Shown here one piece after another: positions 37,389-45,224 of a stretch of 64,000 nt of DNA. Source of the DNA: Actinomycetes bacterium (GTDB taxonomy: Bacteria; Actinomycetota; Actinomycetes; Propionibacteriales; Propionibacteriaceae). The DNA lies in NCBI GenBank assembly GCA_023392635.1, contig JAEVYS010000068.1, positions 1 through 64,000 of the forward strand. Reading direction: 5' to 3'. Under the pieces are notes generated by a model that saw only the letters and a list, made by a program, of their open reading frames with translations, had not been told where the DNA came from and did not search any database. Both the position numbers and the translations under genes were made by a program. Positions within the stretch are counted from its first letter, which is position 1; every line of letters begins with the position of its first letter.

Positions 37389-37431
37389 CCCGGACGAGGG
37401 AGCCGTACCCGGACAGCGACAAGACGGCCGC
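37389..37431 (+). ncRNA. Guanidine-III (ykkC-III) riboswitch
   Basis: The leader of the SMR gene contains CCGGACGAGGgAGCCGTACC followed by CGGACAGCGACAAGACGGC at 37390-37428, which reproduces the conserved ykkC-III pseudoknot core (CCGGACGAGG...CCGUACCCGG...GGACAAGACGGC as in the Thermobifida fusca example). The AAAGG ribosome site (37433-37437) and ATG (37443) follow directly, so guanidinium binding would act on translation initiation. Placement before a SugE/Gdx-type exporter fits the family's known association. Confidence 0.88.
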
Positions 37432-37442
37432 GAAAGGCTGTC

Positions 37443-37757
37443 ATGTCCTGGTTCGTCCTCATCCTTTCCGGTGTCCTCGAAGCTGTCTGGGCGATCGCCC
37501 TCGGGCGTTCCGACGGTCTGACCCGGCCCGTGCCGACGGTCACCTTCGTGGTCGCACTGCTGCTCAGCATGAGCGGCCTCGCCTTCGCGATGCGGGACCT
37601 GCCGACGGGTACGGCCTACGCGGTGTGGGTCGGGATCGGAGCCACGCTCGCCGTGGCCTGGGGGATGGTGACCGGCGTCGAGCCATCGTCCCCGCTGCGC
37701 ATCCTGTTCCTGGTCGCCATCGTGGGTGGCGTGGTCGGCCTGAAGGCCATCTCCTGA
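37443..37757 (+). CDS. sugE: Small multidrug resistance family protein, guanidinium exporter (Gdx/SugE) type
   Basis: 104 residues, four membrane helices. The essential Glu13 sits in LSGVLEAVWAIALGRSDG; the SugE/Gdx subfamily typically has this GxxExxWA(I/L)AL pattern. SMR proteins work as dual-topology dimers exchanging protons for cations; the Gdx group exports guanidinium. The guanidine-III riboswitch immediately upstream strongly supports that substrate. Terminal KAISL-type end is short. Inserted between rplO and secY. Confidence 0.9.
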   Translation: MSWFVLILSGVLEAVWAIALGRSDGLTRPVPTVTFVVALLLSMSGLAFAMRDLPTGTAYAVWVGIGATLAVAWGMVTGVEPSSPLRILFLVAIVGGVVGLKAIS

Positions 37758-37870
37758 GTCGAACCGGCGGCAGGGGGAGCGGCGGGGAGTTCCCCGCGAT
37801 GCGGGAATCCGGCGCGGGCCTTGATAGAGTTTGCCGGGTTGTCTGGGCGCAGTGCCGCGGCAACGCGGAC

Positions 37871-37888
37871 GGTGCTGACAGCAGCACC
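37871..37888 (+). promoter_or_regulatory. Small hairpin in the secY leader
   Basis: GGTGCTG/CAGCACC seven-base stem with ACAG loop, 24 bases before the secY ATG and just ahead of AAGGAG (37896-37901). A possible promoter -10 (TAGAGT, 37825-37830) lies further upstream. Function unknown. Confidence 0.3.
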
Positions 37889-37912
37889 CCGAGGTAAGGA
37901 GTAGGTCAGGAA

Positions 37913-39235
37913 ATGCTCTCCGCATTCGCGAACGCGCTACGGACGCCGGACCTGCGCAGGAAAATCCTGTTCACGCTGCTGATCCTCGCCGTCTTCCGGC
38001 TGGGATCGACCATCCCGACGCCGAACGTGAACATCGTGAACGTCGACTCCTGCCGCGCGCAGGCCACGAGCGGCGACGCCGCCGGCCTGTACTCGATGAT
38101 CCAGCTGTTCTCCGGCGGGGCCCTGCTGCAGCTGGCGATCTTCGCGCTCGGGATCATGCCCTACATCACGGCGAGCATCATCCTGCAGCTGCTCACGGTC
38201 GTGATCCCACGGCTCGAGGCGCTGAAGAAGGAGGGTGCGTCCGGCACGCAGAAGATCACCCAGTACACCCGCTACCTGACGCTGGTGCTGGCCGTGCTCA
38301 ACTCCACCGCCTTCGTCACCCTGGCCGTGAACGGGCAGCTGTTCCAGGGCTGCCAGCTCGACCTGGTCTACGACAAGAGCATCTTCCCGATCATCACCAT
38401 GATCCTCACCATGACCGCCGGTACCGGCGTGATCATGTGGCTGGGTGAGCTGATCACCGACCGCGGTGTCGGCAACGGCATGTCGGTGATGATCTTCACC
38501 CAGATCGCCGCGCAGTTCCCGGCGTCGCTGTGGGCCATCAAGGAGAGCCGCGAGGGTGCGCAGGGCTGGCTGGTCTTCGCCCTGGTCCTGGCGATCGGGC
38601 TGGGCGTCATGCTCGGCGTCATCTTCATGGAGCAGGCGCAGCGCCGCATCCCCGTCCAGTACGCCAAGCGGATGGTCGGGCGGCGGCTGCTGGGCGGCTC
38701 CACCACCTACATCCCGATGAAGGTGAACCAGGCCGGCGTCATCCCGGTCATCTTCGCCTCGTCCATGCTGTACCTGCCGGTGCTCTACGCGCAGTTCCAG
38801 CCCGGTACCGCAGACAACCCGAACCCGGTGTCGAACTGGATCGCGGCCAACCTCACCACGGGCAACTGGGTGTACGAGTCGATCTTCTTCGTCCTGATCA
38901 TCTTCTTCGCCTACTTCTACGTGTCGATCACGTTCGACCCGGTCGAGGTCAGCGACAACATGAAGAAGTACGGCGGCTTCATCCCTGGCGTCCGCGCCGG
39001 CGGGCCGACCGAGCGCTACCTCGCCCACGTGCTCTCACGGCTGACCGCTCCCGGCTCGCTGTACCTGGCCCTGATCGCCCTGATCCCGGCGCTGGCGTTC
39101 ATCCTGCTGGGCACGCACAACAAGTTCCCCTTCGGCGGTACCTCGATCCTGATCATCGTCGGAGTCGGTCTGGACACTGTGAAGCAGATCCAGAGCCAGT
39201 TGCAGCAACGAAACTATGAAGGATTCCTCAGATGA
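37913..39235 (+). CDS. secY: Preprotein translocase subunit SecY
   Basis: 440-residue channel subunit of SecYEG with ten membrane helices. N-terminal FANALRTPDLRRKILFTLLILAVFRLGSTIPTP, the plug region, and KMNQAGVIPVIFASS-type TM7 (here KVNQAGVIPVIFASSMLYLP) are diagnostic. First gene of a secY-adk-map unit detached from the ribosomal operon. The TGA overlaps the adk ATG by 4 bases. Confidence 0.97.
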   Translation: MLSAFANALRTPDLRRKILFTLLILAVFRLGSTIPTPNVNIVNVDSCRAQATSGDAAGLYSMIQLFSGGALLQLAIFALGIMPYITASIILQLLTVVIPRLEALKKEGASGTQKITQYTRYLTLVLAVLNSTAFVTLAVNGQLFQGCQLDLVYDKSIFPIITMILTMTAGTGVIMWLGELITDRGVGNGMSVMIFTQIAAQFPASLWAIKESREGAQGWLVFALVLAIGLGVMLGVIFMEQAQRRIPVQYAKRMVGRRLLGGSTTYIPMKVNQAGVIPVIFASSMLYLPVLYAQFQPGTADNPNPVSNWIAANLTTGNWVYESIFFVLIIFFAYFYVSITFDPVEVSDNMKKYGGFIPGVRAGGPTERYLAHVLSRLTAPGSLYLALIALIPALAFILLGTHNKFPFGGTSILIIVGVGLDTVKQIQSQLQQRNYEGFLR

Positions 39236-39804
39236 GACTGCTGATCATGGGCCCTCCCGGCGTGGGGAAGGGCACCCAGGCTGTGGGCATCGCCGCCCAC
39301 TACGGCGTTCCGGCCATCTCCACCGGTGACATCTTCCGTGCGAACGTGAAGAACCAGACCCCGCTCGGCAAGGAGGTCTCGCGGATCATGGCCGAGGGCG
39401 GCTACGTGCCCGACGAGGTCACCAACGCGATCGTCGCCGACCGCCTCAAGGAGTCCGACGCCGCCCAGGGCTGGCTGCTCGACGGCTACCCCCGGACGGC
39501 CGGCCAGGTCGCCGCCCTCGACGGGGAGCTCGAGCGCACCGGCCAGCCGATCGACGCCGTGATCTCGCTGGTCGCCGACACCGAGGTGCTCGTGGCCCGC
39601 CTGCTCAAGCGCGCGGAACTCGAGGGACGCGCCGACGACAACGCCGACACCATCCGCAACCGCATGGTGATCTACACCGAGGCCACCGACCCGCTGCTGG
39701 CCACCTACCGTGATCGCGGCCTCCTGGTCGAGGTCGACGGCATCGGCGGCATCGATGAGGTCGCCGAGCGCATCACCGCCGCGCTCGACGCCAAGCTCGG
39801 CTGA
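39232..39804 (+). CDS. adk: Adenylate kinase, short-LID form
   Basis: 190 residues; ATP + AMP to 2 ADP. P-loop GPPGVGKGT (7-15), AMP-site STGDIFRANV, and the signature DGYPRTAGQVAALD. The LID region (KRAELEGRADDNADTIRNRM) is the short type without a zinc-binding insertion. Start overlaps secY (ATGA); map follows after 22 bases. Confidence 0.97.
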   Translation: MRLLIMGPPGVGKGTQAVGIAAHYGVPAISTGDIFRANVKNQTPLGKEVSRIMAEGGYVPDEVTNAIVADRLKESDAAQGWLLDGYPRTAGQVAALDGELERTGQPIDAVISLVADTEVLVARLLKRAELEGRADDNADTIRNRMVIYTEATDPLLATYRDRGLLVEVDGIGGIDEVAERITAALDAKLG

Positions 39805-39826
39805 TTCCACCCGACGCAGGAGAACG

Positions 39827-40669
39827 ATGTCGCGCCGCTCGGCGATCCAGCTGAAGTCCGCGGAACAGATCATCGCGATGCGTGCTGCCGGCCTCGTGGT
39901 CGGCCGCACGCTCCAGGTCGTCCGCGCGTCGGCCCGACCCGGCGTGACGACCGGTGAACTGGACGCCGTCGCCCGCGAACAGATCGCTGCCGCGGGCGCG
40001 GTGTCGTCCTTCCTCGGCTACGGCGGGGGGTTCGGCCTGCCGCCGTTCCCGGCCGTCACGTGCATCTCCGTGAACTCCGAGATCGTGCACGGCATCCCGG
40101 GCGAACGCGTGCTCGCCGACGGCGACCTCGTCAGCGTCGACTTCGGCGTCTCGCTGCACGGCTGGCACGGCGACTCGGCGATCACTTTCGAGGTGGGCAC
40201 GGCGTCGGCGGAGGCGACGGCACTGTGCGAGACCACCCGCCAGGCGATGTGGGCCGGCATCGCCGCCGCCCACATCGGCGGACGCATCGGCGACATCTCG
40301 GCCGCGGTGGAGAACAGCGTCCGCTCACGCAAGCTCGGCTACGGCATCGTGGCCGAGTACACCGGTCACGGCATCGGGACCGCGATGCACCAGTCGCCGG
40401 ACGTGCCGAACCTCGGCCGCGCCGGACGCGGCGAGCTGCTGTCCAAGGGGATCTGCCTGGCCATCGAGCCGATGCTCACCCTCGGCTCGGCGGCCACCGC
40501 CACGCTCGAGGACGAGTGGACCGTCGTGACCAGGGACGGCTCGCTCGCCGCCCACTGGGAGCACACGATCGCGCTCACTCCGGCGGGCGTCTGGGTGCTG
40601 ACGGCCGAGGACGGCGGCGAGGCCGAACTCACCGCCCGCGGCGTGAAGTTCGGCCCCCTGGCGGACTGA
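39827..40669 (+). CDS. map: Methionine aminopeptidase type I
   Basis: 280 residues. Removes the initiator methionine. Metal ligands in order: His in NSEIVHGIPG, Asp in VSVDFGV, Asp in WHGDSAITF, His in YTGHGIGTAMH, Glu in IEPMLTLG, Glu in WEHTIALT. ATG 39827 after GGAGAAC. The reading frame extends upstream but the family start KSAEQIIAMRAAG supports this one. infA and the alpha operon do not follow; a reductase gene overlaps the stop (TGATG). Confidence 0.96.
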   Translation: MSRRSAIQLKSAEQIIAMRAAGLVVGRTLQVVRASARPGVTTGELDAVAREQIAAAGAVSSFLGYGGGFGLPPFPAVTCISVNSEIVHGIPGERVLADGDLVSVDFGVSLHGWHGDSAITFEVGTASAEATALCETTRQAMWAGIAAAHIGGRIGDISAAVENSVRSRKLGYGIVAEYTGHGIGTAMHQSPDVPNLGRAGRGELLSKGICLAIEPMLTLGSAATATLEDEWTVVTRDGSLAAHWEHTIALTPAGVWVLTAEDGGEAELTARGVKFGPLAD

Positions 40670-41580
40670 TGCGCGGGCGCATCCTGCTCGTCGGCCTCGG
40701 CGGGGTCGGCGCCGGCTACGGCAGTCGCCTGCTCGATGCGGGCGAGGACCTCGCGGTGGTGCTCGATGCCGGCCGGGCCGCCCGCTACGCCGCCGCCCCG
40801 ACCGTGGTGAACGGGACGGAGTACCGCTTCCCGGTGGCCACGGACGACGAACCCGCCGACCTCGTCCTGGTCGCCGTCAAGCGGATGTCGCTGGACGAGG
40901 CGGTCGCGCTGGTGCGTCCCCATGTCCGGCCCGGTTCCGTGATCCTGAGCCTGCTCAACGGCATCGACAGCGAAGAGGTACTCGCAGCGGCGTTCCCACA
41001 GGCCGTCGTGCTGCTCGCCACCTGCGTAGGGATCGACGCCGTCCGTGAGGGACGCGACGTGCGGTTCAGCTCGGTGGGCCGGATCCTGTTCGGCGAGGCG
41101 GCGAACCCCGGCCCGCTCGCCGCAAGGGTCGCGCAGGTGCGGGAGGTGTTCGTCCGCGCGGGCATTCCCGTCGACGTGCCGGCCGACATGGCGCGGGAGC
41201 TGTGGTGGAAGTTCCTTGTCAACGTCGGCGCGAACCAGGTCTCGGCGGTGATCGGAGCGCCGTACCGGGTGCTGCAGGACCGCCACCAGCCCGCCAGGCA
41301 GGTGATGATCGAGGCGCAGCGCGAGGTGATCGCGGTGGCGAACGCCCGCGGGGTCGACCTGGGCGAGCCCGACATCCAGCGGTGGCTGGACGTGCTCGAC
41401 GGGCTCGGGCCGGCGAACTACACCTCGATGGCCAAGGACGCCCTGACGGGGCGTCCCACCGAGGTCGACAGCTTCGGCGGCGCCATGGTCGAGCTCGGCC
41501 GCGCGACCGGGGTCCCCGTCCCGGTGAACACCACGCTGTACGGACTGCTGAAGGGCGCCGAGGCGACCCGTCGCGACTGA
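40669..41580 (+). CDS. 2-dehydropantoate 2-reductase family protein (PanE/ApbA)
   Basis: 303 residues. N-terminal Rossmann motif LLVGLGGVGAGYGSRLL, then RELWWKFLVNVGANQVSAVIGAPY and NYTSMAKDALTGRPTEVDSFGG, which are ketopantoate reductase C-terminal signatures (Lys in WWKF, Ser/Asp in PTEVD). Would make pantoate for CoA; some paralogues have other substrates. ATG at 40669 overlaps the map stop. Convergent with the GNAT gene. Confidence 0.8.
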   Translation: MRGRILLVGLGGVGAGYGSRLLDAGEDLAVVLDAGRAARYAAAPTVVNGTEYRFPVATDDEPADLVLVAVKRMSLDEAVALVRPHVRPGSVILSLLNGIDSEEVLAAAFPQAVVLLATCVGIDAVREGRDVRFSSVGRILFGEAANPGPLAARVAQVREVFVRAGIPVDVPADMARELWWKFLVNVGANQVSAVIGAPYRVLQDRHQPARQVMIEAQREVIAVANARGVDLGEPDIQRWLDVLDGLGPANYTSMAKDALTGRPTEVDSFGGAMVELGRATGVPVPVNTTLYGLLKGAEATRRD

Positions 41581-41597
41581 CCCGCAGCGGAGCCGGT

Positions 41598-42716
41598 TCA
41601 GCCGAGCTTCAGCTGCCAGGCTCCGGTGTTGGCGTGTGGACGGAAGCCGAGGAGTGTGTTGATCGCGAGCATGTGGTCGTTCTCGCCGGCGTTCCAGGTG
41701 TCGATGTGCTTCGCGGCCGGCTGGTCGGACGCCAGGAGCTGCAGGTTCGCGGCCTTGATCAGCAGCCCCAGCCGGTGGCCCCGGTGCGCGGAGCCCACCA
41801 CCGTGGTCCACTGCTCGGGACGGTGGGGGTGCGCGTCGTGGACGTGGATCTCGGTGAGCCCGGCCACCTCGCCGTCGGCGGCGATCGCGATCGTGTACAG
41901 CGAGTGCCCGGTTCGACGCTTGCGCTCGTCGGAGTGGCGGACGCGTTCGGCGTCCCAGCTCTCGGGCTGCCAGTCCACCTCGCCCATCGGGGCGTCGGTG
42001 GACAGGGCCCGGTACATGACGGCGAGCCGCTCGAGGTGCTCGTCGGGCACCCGACCCACCCAGGACTCGATGCGGTACGCGGGCAGGGCGTGCTCCTCGG
42101 CCTGGCTGCGGAGTTCGGCAAGACGCGCTGCGGGCACCGGCAGGTCGAGCCGGGACTGCCGTTCCACCTGGGCGAGGGTGAGGCCGAGGGACCGCGCGAA
42201 GCGGCTGCCGCGGTCGAGGGGCAGCTCGTCGTTGCCGTCCCTGGCCCGCAGCCGCTCGGCGTCTCCGGCGGCCCCGACGAGATGGTCCGACCAGGCCAGC
42301 AGGGTGTCCCGCCCGTGCTCGGCCGCGATCCGGACCGTCTGGTTCCACAGGGCGGTGCCGATGCCGGAGCGTCGCGCGTCCGCACGCACCTGGCAGTAGA
42401 TGTCATCGGCGATGTGCCGGTTGTCTGCTGTCGGCATCGCGAACTGGATCGCACCCCACAACTCGACCGGATCCGGGGTCAACCCGGGCAGGCCGAAGCG
42501 GCCCGTCGGGACGTCGGCCGGGGCGGCGCCGGGCACCGCGAGCAGGAGGCCCTTCAGCGCCGTCTTCTCGTCGTGGTGGTCGTTGCGGTTCCACTCCGCC
42601 GAGACGGACAGGTCCTCGCCCATCAGCTCGGTGCTCACCTCCACCTCGAGGGCGTGCAGGTCCTCGAACACCCAGTCCGCGCCCGGCGAGGCCTCGCGGA
42701 TGTGGAACTCGCGCAT
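41598..42716 (-). CDS. Tandem GNAT-domain acetyltransferase
   Basis: 372 residues; two GNAT folds, the acetyl-CoA loop of the first in CQVRADARRSGIGTALWNQTVR and of the second in VVGSAHRGHRLGLLIKAANL. Two tandem GNAT domains recall mycothiol synthase, but the sequence is closer in look to generic actinobacterial GNAT proteins of this length; substrate unknown. ATG 42716 chosen over an upstream in-frame ATG (42749) because MREFHIREASPGAD is the natural start. Confidence 0.75.
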   Translation of the reverse strand: MREFHIREASPGADWVFEDLHALEVEVSTELMGEDLSVSAEWNRNDHHDEKTALKGLLLAVPGAAPADVPTGRFGLPGLTPDPVELWGAIQFAMPTADNRHIADDIYCQVRADARRSGIGTALWNQTVRIAAEHGRDTLLAWSDHLVGAAGDAERLRARDGNDELPLDRGSRFARSLGLTLAQVERQSRLDLPVPAARLAELRSQAEEHALPAYRIESWVGRVPDEHLERLAVMYRALSTDAPMGEVDWQPESWDAERVRHSDERKRRTGHSLYTIAIAADGEVAGLTEIHVHDAHPHRPEQWTTVVGSAHRGHRLGLLIKAANLQLLASDQPAAKHIDTWNAGENDHMLAINTLLGFRPHANTGAWQLKLG

Positions 42717-42783
42717 CGGCGCAGGATAGCCCGAACCGGGGTGCCGCACGAGAGGGCACCGAGAGCGGCCCTATCCTTTCGGC

Positions 42784-43311
42784 GTGACCAGCACAGCGAA
42801 CCGGCGGCTGCGCGCCGGGCTGATCGACCTCGCGATCATGCTTGCCTGGGCCCTGCTGGTCGGCGCGGTCGCGCTGGCGTTCCTCGCCTCCGGTGCGCCG
42901 GCGGGCATCGGCCCTCTCGGACTGAACCTCGCCGGGATCGCCGCGGTCGTGCTGCCCTCCACCCTGGGCCTCACCCTGCTGGAGGGTGGCCGCTACGAGG
43001 CGACCCCGGGCAAGCTGCGGTTCGGCCTGAGGGTCCGTCGCGACCCGACGGGCGAGCGGCTCACGTGGGGACGCTCGTTCCTGCGCAACCTGCTCAAGCT
43101 CGGACTGCCCTGGGCGCTGGTCCACCTGGGTGTCCTCTCGGGCGTGGTCTCGGGTGGCGTCACCGCGTGGCTGGGCGCCGTGCTCTCGGCGGCCGTCCCC
43201 CTCGCCTACGTCGTGTCCCTGGTCCGGGGTGACGGGCGGACGATCTACGACCACCTGGCCGGCACGATGGTGATCAGCACCGAGGCCGGCCGTCGCTTCG
43301 CCGACGACTGA
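42784..43311 (+). CDS. RDD-family membrane protein
   Basis: 175 residues, RDD domain: NRRLRAGLIDLAIMLAWALLVG, the ATPGKLRFGLRVRRDPTGERLTWGRSFLRNLLKL stretch and a short C-terminal tail (RTIYDHLAGTMVIS). Four or so membrane helices. Function unknown. GTG 42784. Confidence 0.75.
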   Translation: MTSTANRRLRAGLIDLAIMLAWALLVGAVALAFLASGAPAGIGPLGLNLAGIAAVVLPSTLGLTLLEGGRYEATPGKLRFGLRVRRDPTGERLTWGRSFLRNLLKLGLPWALVHLGVLSGVVSGGVTAWLGAVLSAAVPLAYVVSLVRGDGRTIYDHLAGTMVISTEAGRRFADD

Positions 43312-43363
43312 CCGGGGCCTCGCCGGTTGGGCGCGTCGGCCCCCGGTCGCGTAGGCTCAGGCG

Positions 43364-45127
43364 GTGAGCCAGCCAGATTCCCCGCAGAGCCAGCCGTCCT
43401 TCGCCGACCTCGGTCTCGATCCCCGGGTGCTGAAGGCGGTGCGCGACCTGGGCTACGAAACTCCCACCGCGATCCAGGCAGCCACCATCCCGCCGCTGCT
43501 GGAGGGCCGCCACGTGGTGGGCCGCGCGCAGACGGGCACCGGCAAGACCGCGGCGTTCGCCCTGCCGATCCTCTCCCAGCTGGACCACTCGCAGAAGGCG
43601 CCCGAGGCGCTGGTGCTCTGCCCGACCCGTGAACTCGCGCTCCAGGTCTGTGAGGCGTTCGCCAGTTACGGATCGCACATCCACGGACTGCACGTGCTGC
43701 CGGTGTACGGCGGCCAGGGGTACGGGATCCAGCTGAGCGCGTTGCGCCGGGGCGTCCAGGTGGTCGTGGGCACGCCCGGCCGCGTGATGGACCACCTCGA
43801 GAAGGGCACCCTCGACCTCACCGAACTGCGGTTCCTCGTGCTGGACGAGGCCGACGAGATGCTGAAGATGGGCTTCGCCGAGGACGTCGAGACGATCCTG
43901 GCCGACACCCCGTCCGACAAGCAGGTGGCGCTGTTCTCCGCCACCATGCCTGCGCCCATCCGCAAGATCGCCAAGCGCTACCTCCTCGACCCGGTCGAGA
44001 TCGAGATCAAGGGCCGCACGACCACCGTCGCGACCACCACCCAGCGCTACCTGCAGGTGTCCTACTCGCAGAAGCTGGACGCGCTCACGCGCATCCTCGA
44101 GGTCGAGAACTTCGAGGCGATGATCATCTTCGCCCGCACGAAACAGGAGACCGAGCAGCTCGCCGAGCGGCTCAGGGCCCGCGGGTTCGCAGCCGTCGCG
44201 CTCAACGGGGACATCGCCCAGGCCCAACGCGAGCGGATCATCAACCAGCTCAAGGACGGCAAGCTCGACATCCTCGTCGCGACCGACGTGGCCGCGCGCG
44301 GTCTCGACGTCGACCGGATCACCCACGTGGTGAACTACGACATCCCGACCGACACCGAGTCCTACGTCCACCGCATCGGGCGCACGGGGCGGGCCGGCCG
44401 CACCGGCGACGCGATCTCGTTCATCACGCCCAAGGAGTACCGGCTCCTGCGTGCCATCGAGAAGGCCACCCGCCAGGAGGTCACCCCGATGCCGCTGCCG
44501 ACCGTCGACGACGTGAACAGCACGCGGCTCAGCAAGTTCGACGACGCCATCACCGGCGCACTGGAGTCGGAGTCCCTGCACACGTTCCGCGACATCGTGG
44601 CCCACTACGTCCGCGAGCACGACGTGCCTGAGGTCGACGTCGCGGCCGCGCTCGCGATCGTGCTGCAGGGCGACGTGCCGCTGCTGCTGGAGGAGCAGGC
44701 CGAGCCGCAGCGTGCACGGCGGGGGGAGCGGAACGAGGGGCCGGAGCGCGGCGAGCGGAACGACCGTGGCGACCGTGGCGACCGGGGCCCGCGCGAGCCG
44801 CGCTCGAGGGGGCAGGTCGAGCTGGCGACCTATCGCATCGCGGTCGGTCGGCGCCACCACATCCAGCCGCGGCAGATCGTGGGTGCGCTCGCCAATGAGG
44901 GCGGGCTGGGGCGCGACGACTTCGGCCACATCGACATCAGGGTCGACCACTCGCTGGTCGAGCTGCCCGCGAAGCTCCCAGCGGAGGTGTGGACGGCGCT
45001 GGCCGACACCCGCATCTCCGGCAAGCTGATCGAGTTGCGGCGCGCCGACCGGCAGGGTCGTGACAAGGCGGAGAAGGGCTGGGACAAGCCGAGGAAGCCG
45101 CGCGGGCAGCGTCCCGAGCGCTGGTGA
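43364..45127 (+). CDS. deaD: DEAD-box ATP-dependent RNA helicase, DeaD/CsdA type
   Basis: 587 residues. Q motif FADLGLDPRVLKAVRDLGYETPTAIQ, motif I AQTGTGKT (55-62), PTRELAL, TPGR, DEAD (161-164), SAT in FSATMP, and the HRIGRTGR motif VI. After a Gly/Arg/Glu-rich linker the C-terminus (about 485-560, TYRIAVGRRHHIQPRQIVGALANEGGL) is a DbpA-type RNA-binding domain, which defines the DeaD/CsdA class acting in ribosome assembly and cold shock. GTG 43364. Confidence 0.93.
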   Translation: MSQPDSPQSQPSFADLGLDPRVLKAVRDLGYETPTAIQAATIPPLLEGRHVVGRAQTGTGKTAAFALPILSQLDHSQKAPEALVLCPTRELALQVCEAFASYGSHIHGLHVLPVYGGQGYGIQLSALRRGVQVVVGTPGRVMDHLEKGTLDLTELRFLVLDEADEMLKMGFAEDVETILADTPSDKQVALFSATMPAPIRKIAKRYLLDPVEIEIKGRTTTVATTTQRYLQVSYSQKLDALTRILEVENFEAMIIFARTKQETEQLAERLRARGFAAVALNGDIAQAQRERIINQLKDGKLDILVATDVAARGLDVDRITHVVNYDIPTDTESYVHRIGRTGRAGRTGDAISFITPKEYRLLRAIEKATRQEVTPMPLPTVDDVNSTRLSKFDDAITGALESESLHTFRDIVAHYVREHDVPEVDVAAALAIVLQGDVPLLLEEQAEPQRARRGERNEGPERGERNDRGDRGDRGPREPRSRGQVELATYRIAVGRRHHIQPRQIVGALANEGGLGRDDFGHIDIRVDHSLVELPAKLPAEVWTALADTRISGKLIELRRADRQGRDKAEKGWDKPRKPRGQRPERW

Positions 45128-45142
45128 CCTGCGTCGCGGGCG

Positions 45143-45161
45143 AGCCCGTCATGAACGGGTT
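45143..45161 (+). terminator. Weak hairpin after deaD
   Basis: AGCCCGT/ACGGGTT stem of seven pairs with a five-base loop and TTTC following, 15 bases after the helicase stop. Short and GC-poor at the ends; a modest terminator candidate. Confidence 0.35.
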
Positions 45162-45224
45162 TCGACACCGGCCTGAAACACGCCGGGGTTCCCGCCGTTA
45201 CACGCCCGCCCTAACCTGACCGGT

